Below, piece after piece: positions 1-11,100 of a DNA stretch of 64,000 nucleotides. Position 1 is the stretch's first letter. The number at the start of each line of letters is the position of its first letter. Made by a program: the position numbers and the translations under genes. The notes beneath the pieces are model-generated. The model saw only the letters and a program-made list of their open reading frames with translations. It ran no database searches and was not told where the DNA came from. The stretch is from Typhlomys cinereus (Eukaryota > Chordata > Mammalia > Rodentia > Platacanthomyidae), in the NCBI GenBank assembly GCA_023101885.1, contig JALPQD010000403.1:1330685-1394684 (forward strand), given 5' to 3'.

Positions 1-163
1 ACCATACACAGCTTTTTATGTGTTCTGGGGAACCAATGTCGGTTCCTCTCACTTGGAAGGAAAGTGCTTTTCAAGAGCTGTCTTCCAGCCCAAAAGCTCC
101 AATTACTTATCCAGTTTTAGCTACTTGATTATGCTTTTTTACGATAGCATGTGAGGTTCTAAT

Positions 164-515
164 TGTCATGGTTTGAAATACATCCCCCACAGTCTCATGT
201 GTTTGGCAAGGTCATGGCACCTTGAGAGGCAGAGCCTTGCTGGAGGAAGGCGGTCACGCCTTGAGGTGGATTAGTCCCACCCACCTCCAGGAAAAGTCTG
301 CCTTTGCAGCAAGCAGACTTGCAGCTCTCAGCCTCCAAGATGTCTACAGTGACTTAGCCTCCTCCAGCTTTGGCTGGTCAGCCAACCATGCTGCCTCCCC
401 TTTGAAAGACTGTTTTTCCACTCTGGAACTGTAAGCTGAATAAATCTCCCCCTTTCCCTTAAGTTGATTGACTTTGAATGCTCTCTCACAGCAATAGTTA
501 AGAGTAACCATTACA
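164..515 (+). repeat. 5' LTR of family A element
   Basis: Starts TGTCATGGTTTG and ends TTACA. It contains the family blocks gtctcatgtgtttggcaagg and ccttgctggaggaaggc, and an AATAAA at 439-444. It closely matches the LTR at 2360 and the solo LTRs at 11901, 13642 and 36785. Confidence 0.8.
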
Positions 516-984
516 GAAATTGGTACCAGATTTGGGTATTGCGGTGAGATTAAGAACAGCTGGTACCACAACGTGAAGCTATTTGTGAAGCTGAGAGAAG
601 TTGGTACCCAGCAGTATGGCCAATGCTGTGATGTGACTAGTGTGCCTTTGGAACTATTTGTTGGGAGAAATATGGAGAACTTTGGGACTTTGTGCTGGAA
701 AAGTCTTTGTGTCTTGGTGAGGGGGCCAAATGGACCTTTCTTGTGAGAGCTCAGAAGAGAGCAATGCTGTGAGAGATGCAGGCAGTGGAAGCCCAGCTTG
801 TGATGGTCCAGAGGGGAACAGAGACTGTGTTTGCAACTGGATGAGTGACACATGGAACCATGTGTTGGCAGAGAGTTTAGTGAAGTTTTGCCTTCATCCT
901 GAAAGCTTGCCTGAAGTTAAGCTGGAGTGCTTGGCGGAGGAAATTTTAAAGCAATATGGTCTTTTTTTAAAAATATTTCTTTTT

Positions 985-1009
985 TTATATATCTTTTATT
1001 ATTTATTCA

Positions 1010-1065
<56 letters not shown>

Positions 1066-1302
1066 GGTATGTGTGTGTATGTGTAGAACCAAGGGTGAAT
1101 TCGGGAATCATCGTGGACTGCTTCTACCTCTTTTTTTGCTGTGCCCTGGGGATTCATAGGCTTTGTCCACCAGGAGCAAAATCGTAGCTCCCCCCCCCCC
1201 CCCCCCCGGCCCCCTGGGTTTGTACATGGGATCTAGGATCCGAGTTTAGGATCCTCTGCTTGCCAGGCAGAAGCCTAACCCCTGAGCCACCTCTCCAGCT
1301 CT
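985..1302 (-). mobile_element. B2-superfamily (DIP-like) SINE nested in MaLR element
   Basis: Read on the minus strand it starts with a tRNA-like head (GAGCTGGAGAGGTGGCTCAG type) at about 1302, has the family body, and ends in a CA repeat followed by CAATTGAATAAATAA near 1000-1013. It holds an 18-base C run (1190-1207) and a (TG)n tract of about 50 bases (1012-1062). Confidence 0.75.
1012..1062. repeat. (TG)n microsatellite
   Basis: Uninterrupted TG dinucleotides for about 25 units at the 3' end of a minus-strand SINE. Confidence 0.95.
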
Positions 1303-2359
1303 AAAGTAATAATATAGTCTTGACAATGTGATATGGCTACTTTTTAGTTGTCTTCAGAGTTATGAAAAAGAACAAAGAATCAGGCAGGAAGGAACAAAAA
1401 CCGTAAGATCTAATGATGAAAAACACAATGCCAAAGAAGCAGAGAACAAAATGGCTGTTGAAGAGATTAGCTCCATTTGTAAATCAAAGCCTGCTCTCAG
1501 TTTGGATAATAGAAAAGGCCTTAGCTTAAGGGTAAGATCCTCAGAGAAGGCTCCTACCCATAAGAATGCAAATCCTTTCAGAAGACCTGAGCTAAAGGGT
1601 GGAGTTCCAAAGTAAGGATCCACTTCTTCCATAAAGCAACTGTCCAGGTGTGAAAGAGCTTTTCCCCATGGCCAGCCTAGAAAAGGGGAATACGCTGTGC
1701 TTCAAGGGGGCCAGTCTTGGCAAAGTCGTCCACATGGTTCTAGTTTTAGAGGATCAAGGATGCAAGAGGGAGGAGATGGTGGAGTCCTCCTCCAAGGTTT
1801 CAAAAAATGATGGAAGCCAGGCAGCATGTGGCAGAAAGTCTGTAGTTCAGAGGCCCAGGAAGGGCAGCTGTGGCATTAAAGCCTGGTTTGCCATTGAGAA
1901 GTAAAGATGTTAGAGATGCCAGAGATAATGTGGTACACCTGCCAAGGAGAGCTGTATACCCTGGGAGGAGTCAGCCCAAGAGAGTGATGTGTTCTATGGG
2001 CAGCTGCATTGGAGGGATGGAACCAAAGGCCTTTGGAACTGAGATGATTTCAACAAGAGGCTCACCTGTTGGATTTGGAGCTACAAGATTTGGAGTTTGT
2101 CCTGCTGGTTTTCAGTCTTGTTATGGACCAATTTTTCCTGGATGTACCCCTATTCCTTCCTTTTGGAATGGGATGTTTATTCTGTGCCATTATATGTTGG
2201 AAGTATGTAAACTGTGTTTTGATTTTACAGGAGGTTTTGGACTTTGGACTTTTGGACTGTGTTGAGACTACTGATGTAGTCTATGAAGACTTTTAAAGTT
2301 GGACTGAGTATGGTTTGCATAATGAGATGGCAATGAGCCTGTGGGGGCCAGGGGTGGAG

Positions 2360-2698
2360 TGTCTTGGTTTGAATGTGTCCCTCACAGTCTCATGTGTTTG
2401 GCAAGATCATGGCACCTTGAAAGATGGAGCCTTGCTGGAGGAAGGCAGTCACAAGGGGTGGACCTTGAGGTGGATTAGTCCCCACCCAGGAGAAGTCTGC
2501 CTTTGCAGCAAGCAGTCTGCAGCTCCTAGCTTCCAAGATGTCTGCAGTGACTTAGCCTTCTCCAGCTTTGGCCAGCCAGCCATGCTGCCTCCATCATGAG
2601 AAACTATCTCCCTCTGGAACCATAAGCTGAATAAATCTCCCTTAAATTGCTTGACTTTGAATGCTCTCTCATAGCAATAGTTAAGAGTAACTGCTACA
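2360..2698 (+). repeat. 3' LTR of family A element
   Basis: Direct-repeat partner of 164-515, starting TGTCTTGG and ending GCTACA, with an AATAAA at 2630-2635. It is slightly shorter than its partner because of small deletions. Confidence 0.8.
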
Positions 2699-3159
2699 CT
2701 AACAATACCAGTGATTTTTACCAAGTTTATGAGCATGAACACTTATTTACATTGACATGCATAATTGTACATCTTTGTGAGGTACAGAGTGTTATCTTAG
2801 TGCATATATATGATGTTCCATGATTACATCAAAGTAGCTGGCATATACATCATGGCTTTGTGTTAGGAATATTTGAAAACCTCTGGTTTTGTGTTACTAG
2901 CAGCTTGGACATATGTGAATAGTTGTTGACTTTAGTCATCCTGCTATGCAGTAGAATATTAAAGTGTCCTGTACAGCAGCATCACTGTACATTCAATGAA
3001 AGCCACGCCTCCTATCCCATAGTACCACCGCATACTTTTCAGAAGTCACACCTCCTATCAGATAGCACCTTGTACACTTACTAGAAGTCATGCCCCCTGT
3101 CCAACAGCATCTCTGTATACTCAGTAGAATCACGGCCTGTCCAATAGCATCACTGTACA

Positions 3160-3790
3160 TTAAGCATTTTCTTTCCACCTGCTTCCTCCTTCCCATCCTT
3201 TCTAGTCTTACTAACCCCTACCATTTCTTTCCTGTGAGGCTGACTTTTTATTTTCATTCTTTGAAACTTTCATACACAAAGGCAATGAATCCAGGTAATT
3301 TTCTCTCCATATTGTCTGGTCTCACCCTTTCCCTCTCCCACTGCAAACCTTCTTTCCAGTCTTCCTCCTGTTTCATGTCTTTTTCTGTATGTGTGTGCGG
3401 TTCACTGAGTTCTGTCAGAGTTGCCTGTGTTGCCTGGGCGCTTGCTGGATGACTGATATCTCAGGGGTTATATTACTGAACAAGTAGTTCAGCTTCCACA
3501 TATAAGCGAGAACGTATTTATTTAGCTTGTCTTCCTTCATATAACATGGTCCCTTTCACATTGCTGCAAATGGCAGGCTACCATTCTTTCCTAAGGCTGA
3601 GAATATTTTCCATGTTTTCGATATCCCTCCTTCCACTGATAAACACCTAGTGTGATTCCACGTCTTGGCTTTTCCAAATAATGCTTCAATAAACACAAGG
3701 CACATATGTGTCTTCAATGAGTGCTTTCTCTCCTTTGCAAACATACCTAGCAGCAGAAATTATTTGTGCCAACTTGTACCTAGATTTTTC
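3160..3790 (-). mobile_element. Old L1 fragment, 3' UTR and ORF2 end
   Basis: In minus orientation the pattern resembles L1 3' ends elsewhere in the window: pyrimidine-rich tail, then text such as ccactgataaacacctagtg and caaataatgcttcaataaac, typical of the L1 ORF2 C-terminus. It is heavily mutated. Borders are uncertain. Confidence 0.55.
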
Positions 3791-6075
3791 AAACTTGTTT
3801 GCTAGAAACTTGTTCTTATTCTTCTGGGAGTTTGGCTGCTAATGAAAGAGGGGAAAGGATGGAAGGAAAGAGACACAGTTGGAGCATCTGTCACAATACA
3901 CACGCTCTCTCTGCTGAATGGCTTGGATTCCTGACTGTCATTGTGACCAGTTCCCTGTTCCTTTAACAGATAATCCTGAGGCCCGTGGAGCTGCACAATG
4001 TGGTCAAAATCATGCAGCTAACAACCCAAACATGTCTTTCTGATGTTAAAATCATCCTTCTTTCTGCTGCCTGAGGATCCTGACCTCACCTGTCTGCAGG
4101 TGCAGAGCTTCACAATGCTTTCCCTTAGGAACCCAGAAGTGATGCCTTTGCTGTTTGAAAGTTAGACATTCATTTTTGCCACTTGTTATCATCTCCTAGC
4201 ATATCCATAATGTGTGGGATTTTATTGTAATTGCTGATGGAATGTAATTTTATAGCAGCCCTGAAATGCCACTGGCTTCTACTAATTTCTACATTCGTTG
4301 AAGTTTGAAATTCTCATCTGATGAATAAATGAATGGAAATGACTGCTAAGAAGCTTTCCAGTGCATCACGGTAACAGATGGAAGCAATGAGAACAAGAGA
4401 CGGTGTTTCTTAAATGGCGGCAGCTCAGCAAGTTGAGAACAGATAAAGTTCAGGGCTTTTCATTTTGCTAAAAGAAGAGTTTCTTTTCCAGACTGTTTTA
4501 AGAGTTACTCACTGGTCTCAGATCTTAAGTCTGATATTTTTGGCAGGGTTTTTCCTCCTATGACTATTAGACTAATGAGAATGTACAAGCTAGACTCTAA
4601 TGTGGGATGAGTGGTCCTCGCTCCTTGTTTCTATGCAATTCGTGATGGCGACCTTTATTTTTTAATGTGTGCAGAGAAAGATGTTTATGTGCTTTTCTCC
4701 TAAGATCAGGTTTTCCATTTCACTACATGTTTTAGTTTATCAGCTTGATACACAGCATTTAATCATTTGTTTCATATACCAATTGAGTGCATGCTAAGTA
4801 GGAGGCATGGCTGCAGGGATGTAGGATGTAAGCAGCTGAGTGAAATAGAAAACAAAATCCCAAACAAGACCAACAGTAAAAATGCAAAAGAAAAGACTAT
4901 CTCTGGAATGTCTGTAAATAAGTTTCCGTGTTAGAAGATACGTAGTGCTACCATATTCTACAACACAGCAAGAAGGCAGCTGGGGAATCAGATCATAGCT
5001 AAACATTCAGGCTAGTCAGAGCCTATCTCAGTAGAAGATGCAGCTAAGAGAGACTTGAACAGAAGACGGTGAGTTTTTTTTTTTTGTGGAAGAAAGGATC
5101 TGGTAAATCAACAGCCAGTGCAGAGTTCCAGAGAGAAGAGTCATTGTGTGTGTTTAAGGGACTGGGTCTCAGAGTGTGGCTCCTAGAACAATAGCGTCTC
5201 ATCACCTGGGAATCTGTTGGAAGTTCATTTCTTGGGTCTCCGCCAAGCTTAAGGAACAAACTTTGCCACAGATTTCTGACTTGAGGGTTGGAAACCTCTG
5301 GCTTGGAGACTATCCTGTGGCTGTAACAACATGGAAAAGGGGAAAATAGTGAGACATGAGGTTCCAATAGTCATGAGAAGACGAAGTCCAGAGGAAATTT
5401 GTAGGAAAGGATCTTAGCCTTTATTCTTAGCTTTTATTGAATGGCGGGCCTGTTGGAAGGTTTTGAGAAAGAAGGTGTATTCTGCACCACACGAACAACC
5501 TCAGAGTCACAGTCCAACATGGTAGGGCTGTGTGTGGTAATGACTTGTTCCCTTGGCTGGAAGGACGAGGGGTGGGTGTAACCTTCAAAGGCCCACCCCT
5601 AATGGCCTACCTCTACTAGTCAAGCCCGTCTTGAAAGGCTCCATAGTCTTCAGAGTCATGTCATAGGATGGATCACGTGTCCAGAGCACAAGCAAACCAC
5701 AGCAGGGGTGGTTGTGTTTGCCTGTGGCACTGGAGCAGAGTATGGAATAGAGTTTGGGGCCAGGTTAGAGGAGTTGATGATAGTGGTTGGACCAGGGTGG
5801 TGATGAAATGACCAGGTTCTGAATCCACTTTTGAAGTAGAGATCTTAGGGCTTTGTCACACATCTGCTGTAGGGTCCGAGAAAAGGAAACAATGGTAGAC
5901 TACTTAGAAGTTTTGACCTGAACAGTTGGAAGAAAGGGGCACAGGTGGTAGGATGCTGAAGGATCAAGCTGAGCAGAATTTCAGGCAGAGAAAGTTAAGT
6001 ATTGATGGTGGTAAGTATCAGGCATCTTTAAGAGTTCCTAAGTGTAAATATTGAAAGGATATGAATATTGATGAG
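3791..6075. other. Intronic DNA with nothing recognised
   Basis: About 2.3 kb of DNAH8 intron sequence without exon, clear SINE or LTR. A weak MIR-like stretch may lie near 4740-4850, and a T run at 5075-5085. Open frames here are short and unconvincing. Confidence 0.4.
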
Positions 6076-6079
6076 GATC

Positions 6080-6300
6080 TCTCCCTTTGTCTGTGTTTCT
6101 CTCTTGTCTATCTATCATGTATTGATCACATATCATTTAAGTATCTATCCATAGTCTGTTGATGGTCTATCATATGTCTACTTTATATCATCTATCATCA
6201 TCTATTGATGTATCTATCATCATCATCTATTATCCATATTGTCTATACTATATACTGTGTGTCAATCTATCTGTTTACCTAGCTATCCATACATCCATCA
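6080..6300. repeat. Degenerate (TATC)n / (ATC)n tandem repeat
   Basis: Repeated tatctatc, atcatc and related units for about 200 bases, imperfect throughout. It ends against an ID-like SINE fragment. Confidence 0.75.
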
Positions 6301-6310
6301 ATATTTTCTT

Positions 6311-6405
6311 TTTTTTGGTGCTGAAAATTAAACCCAGGGCATTGTGCGGGTCAAGCAAGTAAAACTTAATTAATATCCTGCTGAGTTATCAGCATATCAA
6401 GAATG
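6311..6405 (-). mobile_element. ID-like SINE fragment
   Basis: On the minus strand it matches the tRNA-Ala-derived ID pattern (the aacccagggcattgtgc block on the + strand is diagnostic). Diverged and short. Confidence 0.5.
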
Positions 6406-6764
6406 ATTAAAAAACAAGGCATAACGTGTATAGTAGTTAAGTGTTTCTTCTCTTATATTCAAAATACAAATACTATTACATTGCCCACCAAAGTGAAAAA
6501 GATATGGATAAGGGTTACCATTTATGATCTTGCTTGGTCTACCTTTCTCCCTCTTCCAACACTTGAGTGAGCTCTGGATCCTAATAAGTAAATCACATCA
6601 TTATGCAATTTGCTCCTAGCCCCACCCTGATGTGATTTCCCATGACTTACACATGGTGGTGCTGCACGGGTTCTGGATCTCTTAGTAGGGAGTAGAATCT
6701 GGAAGCCTAGTGAACCCTGTCCTGAGTACCCATGCCAGTGCTGACCTTACAGGTATATATCATG

Positions 6765-6836
6765 CAGGGTTTGAACCTAGGACTTGATGCACGCTAGGAA
6801 AACTCTATCCTTTGAGCTATACATTGTCCCTCAAAC
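6765..6836 (-). mobile_element. ID-like SINE fragment
   Basis: The tttgaacctaggacttgatg block followed by cctttgagctatacattgtc is the reverse complement of an ID element head. Diverged. Confidence 0.5.
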
Positions 6837-6849
6837 TACACTTCTTTTG

Positions 6850-7080
6850 GAAATAAATATCTTTTTATTTTTTGATAGTTTCATACATGAATGCAACAAA
6901 CAAGTCATTTCACTTAATAGTGCTCTCTTCTATTTCCTCCTTCTCCCACTGTGAACCTTCTTCCTAGCAAATCTCCCTTCTACTTTCACGTCTTTTTGCA
7001 TGTGTAGCCCTCTGGATTTTATCATGGTTGCTTGCGTGTGCCTGAGAGAAGGATGGTAGTTCGTGAGGTCCTTTCTTTTC
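6850..7080 (-). mobile_element. Old L1 3' fragment
   Basis: A T-rich start, then ctttctacctcctt-like pyrimidine text and the ccttcttcctagcaaatctc block. It resembles 3160-3500, so it is probably the same old L1 family. Confidence 0.45.
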
Positions 7081-7227
7081 CATGACGAAATGTTGATAAG
7101 CCAAATCTTATGCGGGTTTCATGCAGGTAAATACAGCTGCTTTGAGTTCATGGTGCAACATCCCAGAGAACAGCATGTTTTTAAGATAAGAAAAAAAATT
7201 TCAGTATTAAAAAGTGCTTCATATTTG

Positions 7228-7310
7228 TTTTAGACAGAGTGTCAGTATCTAGTCTAGGTTGGCTTTGAACTTGTGATTCTTCTGCTTCAGCCTTCTGAGC
7301 TGTTTTGACT
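7228..7310 (-). mobile_element. Old B1-like SINE
   Basis: Minus-strand 7SL-derived pattern: gacagagtgtc, ggttggctttgaacttgtg and ttctgcttcagccttctgag match the reverse complement of a B1/proto-B1. Diverged. Confidence 0.6.
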
Positions 7311-7857
7311 GGCTGTTAAAAATTTTCAATTTAGATGTATCTAAATTTAGGTTGCTTGTCCATTTATAAGTTTCCTTTCATACAACTGATAACATTTCAT
7401 TAGGTTGGGCATAATCACATTTAACAACAGCAGTACTCACAATAAACAATTGTATACGATCAGAGATCTGTATATTTGTCTACATGTATATTTTGCCTTC
7501 AAAATAAGGTCATAGTCTTATATAATCACGATATTCACCAAAATGATTTGTCTTAGAGAATAAACCATGATAGTGGTAATATTGGCAATATATTTTTAGC
7601 TCATTTGATGTTGCTATGTCCTGTTAATTCTCCTGTTCCTTTTCTTTTACTTTTTCTTTTATACAAACAAAGTGAGAGGTTGACCATGCTTCCTCCCAGA
7701 ACCTGTTCCTTTCCTGATGTCCTTGCTTGTGGCAGCCATGATGACATATTCAGTACAGTGCCCATGCTTGAGAGTGGCCAGGATGGTTCCTCCTTTCAGG
7801 AATGCCCCAACAATAGAGGTTTACTTAAGAAACAAATATATTTGTGTAAATTGACAG

Positions 7858-8101
7858 GAACTGGAGAAAGACAGAACTTTACTGATGGAAGAAGTAACTG
7901 AAAACAAAAGAAGGATGAAGGAACTAGAGGATAACCTTCTTTATCGCCTGACAAGTACCCAGGGGTCCCTAGTGGAAGACGAGAGTCTCATTGTTGTGCT
8001 GAGTAACACCAAGAAGACAGCCGAGGAAGTGACTCGGAAGCTAGAGATTTCTGCGGAGACGGAAATCCAAATTAATTCAGCCCGGGAGGAATACCGACCT
8101 G
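7858..8101 (+). CDS. Dnah8: DNAH8 exon 1 of window (end of AAA5 region)
   Basis: The exon follows a ttgacag acceptor and ends at a GTGAGT donor. It reads open in phase 0 from [13 protein letters not shown] to AREEYRP, with one base left over (phase 1 intron). It encodes residues 1-81 of the segment: a charged helical stretch with the conserved [10 protein letters not shown] core that closes the AAA5 (AAA_9) module just after the stalk. The preceding exon, expected to end near a conserved helix before this point, is not in the window. Confidence 0.9.
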
Positions 8102-11100
8102 GTGAGTCTGGTAATGAAAGAGAAATGTCATGAGACACAAGTGGGAATTCAGTGGATGAAGTAAATATGTTATGCAAATGGCTGTGCAATGTGTGAAGGC
8201 TGATTATGCTTTGTGACATTTCTTTGGGGAACACCAGTAAATCAGAAATGAGGAACGAAAATACAGTGTTGTAAGCCATCTACAGTTCAGGGTGGCTGGA
8301 AAACGCTTTGTGGTATTCATGAGTTCATTTTGACAGTGAGAGCTTTCTAAAAACATATTGCTACTAGTTAATAAAATTTGAAAAGTTGATGTCAACTCTT
8401 TATTGTTAGCTACCATGTGCCAGTATTTTGCTTATAGTCTTTGTGTTCAGAAGTTGATTCTCTTCAGCTTCCTCTTTGAAAAGAGGTATCCTATTGATTA
8501 CCCAGAGAATCTGTTGTAGACATCCCATTGGAAGCTTACTGGGCCCTTTCTAGAGTGTGACCGTATAGGAACACCTCACCACAACTGGTTAATCCATGCT
8601 GGGGTTCGAACCTAGGAGTTCATGCACACGAGGCAAACTCTACCCTTTGGGCTACATTTTTCCCCCATATATTCTTCTTTTGGAGAGAACAGCTATCCTT
8701 TAGTAATTTACCTTTCCCAGAAAAAGACATCTCCTGGAGGAGAGTTGGGAACATAAACTTTGCTTTGTGATGTCTTATCTTAACACACTCGAGGTTAAGA
8801 CGAGGCACAGATTCTTCATGAGCTTCCCTCCTATCCCTCCATCAATCCCACCCTCCTGCCTGTCTGGTTATATGGATCCCGGGGAGGGGGAGGCTGCCAG
8901 TAGTGCGTCCTGTGGGGAGTTCAGACCTCCGTGGCATACCAGGTTCCCCCTCCGAGGGTCCACCCCACTGATAGGGGCATTTCCCTTCACTCATCCAGTT
9001 TGAATCCCTAAGATTTCCACTGCATATTCTTATCTCTCTTGAGTTCCTTGATAGTCTATGGGGCATGTTGGTATGTCAGTCATTATACAGATCTGGTAAG
9101 GACAAATCTCACTGTAGTGAGTTCCTAAATGCAGCAGTCCTGCCTCGAGTGAAATATCTTGTCCAAAGGTGAACCTTTCCATCTTTAGGTTCTTACGTTC
9201 TTACTGCCCCCTCTTCTGTGAGGTTGGTTAAGATTTTAAAGTGTTGAAGCTACCTGGAACCAGATCAGCCAGATCTCTCCCCATCCTAAAGATCAGAGAA
9301 CCTTGCAGAAAGGGTGTGGCCAGATTGTAAGAGCCTAAAGATGGGAAGGACCAATGATATGCAGGATACTCCACACAAGTTAGGGCGGCAGTGAGCATAA
9401 TCGGACTTTGCATGACCTGCACAATGACTGACATGTCAACAACCACCCAAAGTATGGCATGGATCACAGGCACTAGGATTCTTAGACAAGGGATTAACAG
9501 TCGTAATTGTGTCCCCATACTAAAGGGGAGCCCAAGAAAGGGCTCTTGGCTATGCCACTGAGTCCTTACACCTAATTAGAGGGGAGGACTCAGAGGGAAG
9601 TTCACACAAAAGGATGCTCCAGGGGATGGGAGGGAGGAAGGAGGAGGCACTGGGAGAAGGGGAGGAAGAGCAATGAAAGAAAGGGGAAAAGAGGAGAGGG
9701 TGAAAGGGGGACTGGGGAGGGGTGGAAGGAGGGAGGGGACTGGAGTACCTATTAAGTTTGTATGATTGAAGAAAAATAAATTAAAAGAATAAAGTGTTGA
9801 AGCTGAACTTTTAATGGCAGAAAATTTAAAAATTGTTCTATGAAAACTTTTAGAGTTTTAGAATTAATAAAAGTGTATTTTAATAGAAGATAAATTTACA
9901 CCTTTGGGAACAAGGATTGAAGGTTATAGTTTAAAAGCGATATGTTGGGCTGGAGAGGTGGCTCAGGTGTTAAGCCTCTGCCTTACAAGCAGAGGGTCCT
10001 GAGTTTGGATTCCAGATCCCACGTACAAACACCTGGTGGAAGCGGGGCGGCCTGCGTTTCTGGTCCTGGTGGGCGGAGCCTGTGAATCCCGGGTCAGAGC
10101 AAAAGAGGAGGTAGAAACAGTGTCCGCGATGATTCTCGAATTCACCCAGGGTTCTACACATACAACCTACGCACACGCACACACACGCACACACATGCAC
10201 AATTGAATAAAAAAAAAAGGCGATATGTTTTTGTGTCAGGTTGACAAAGGATGAAGTGTGCGGTTTCTCCTGCCAAACGGGATAAGGAACTGTAACTAGA
10301 CTAATGTAAGAGAGAATAAACCCTTTGTTTCGTAAGCTGTTTGGTCATGTATTTATGATCAAATGTGTAGGCTGACTGCAAGCAAAAGGACCTGAGTTCA
10401 GATTCCGAGTTCTCACATAAAGTGCCAGGCACGAATGGTAGTAGGGTCTGCTCTTCTGGAACTGAAAGTTAGAACCTGGAAACCACAGAGCTGGTCCGTG
10501 GGGATGTAGAGCAATTAAGACAGGTTTCTCACGTGACCCTGGGGCTTCCATAGACCCACACACTGAAATGCTCCCTCCACAGGTACACAGCCACACCCAC
10601 ACATATAAAAGGAAAAGAAGTGAAAATATTAATAAATGAACATTGCTGTAGATTCCTTTGAGATTAAAAGTTTGTTTTCATGTAGAGTTAGGCCGCTGTG
10701 TTTGCACAGCTCGTTGATTTTCCTCTCTCGTACTACATTCAGCCTCGCTCTTTGTCTTTCAGTGGCAATGCGGGGCAGCATCCTCTACTTCCTCATCACG
10801 GAGATGCGCTTGGTTAATGAGATGTATCAGACATCGCTCCGCCAGTTTCTGGGCTTGTTTGACCTTTCCTTAGCCAGGTCCGTCTGTACTCAGGATACCA
10901 AAATGTACTCTTCATCTGTGGACTGGAAGATAGAAATGCTTTTTCCTTCGTGATTAAGAGTCTTTTCCTCTTCTAAACCCAAGATTAGTGTAATTACCAC
11001 CGTGTTAACAAATTGTTCTGATTTGTCATCTCATGCCCAGAGCTGTGTTGACTACTCGGTATCCATTGATTCGATTCCGTCAGCTTCATGGGATCTGCTA

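Larger units (their letters stand above)
164..2698 (+). mobile_element. Nearly complete ERVL-MaLR-like LTR element (family A)
   Basis: Two direct LTRs (164-515 and 2360-2698) flank about 1.84 kb. The interior starts with TGGTACCAGA at 521, close to the primer binding site for tRNA-Leu (TGGTACCAGGAGTGGGG expected). A purine-rich tract ending GGGGTGGAG precedes the 3' LTR. Flanks ctaat and ctaac look like a 5-bp target duplication with one change. The interior has no gag or pol frame that I recognise, which fits non-autonomous MaLR elements of the ORR1/MT kind. A SINE is nested at about 985-1302. The element lies in sense within a DNAH8 intron. Confidence 0.8.

Noticed and set aside
344..853. 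169-codon minus-strand frame
   Set aside because: It lies antisense to a MaLR LTR and its interior, has no motif, and overlaps repeat sequence that recurs elsewhere.
8767..9003. Proline-rich frames on both strands near 9 kb
   Set aside because: Same cause: L1 3' UTR pyrimidine tract.
10140..10205. CRISPR-like or tandem regulatory repeat
   Set aside because: It is the CA-rich 3' end of a SINE; a CRISPR array is not expected in a vertebrate genome, and no spacer pattern exists.
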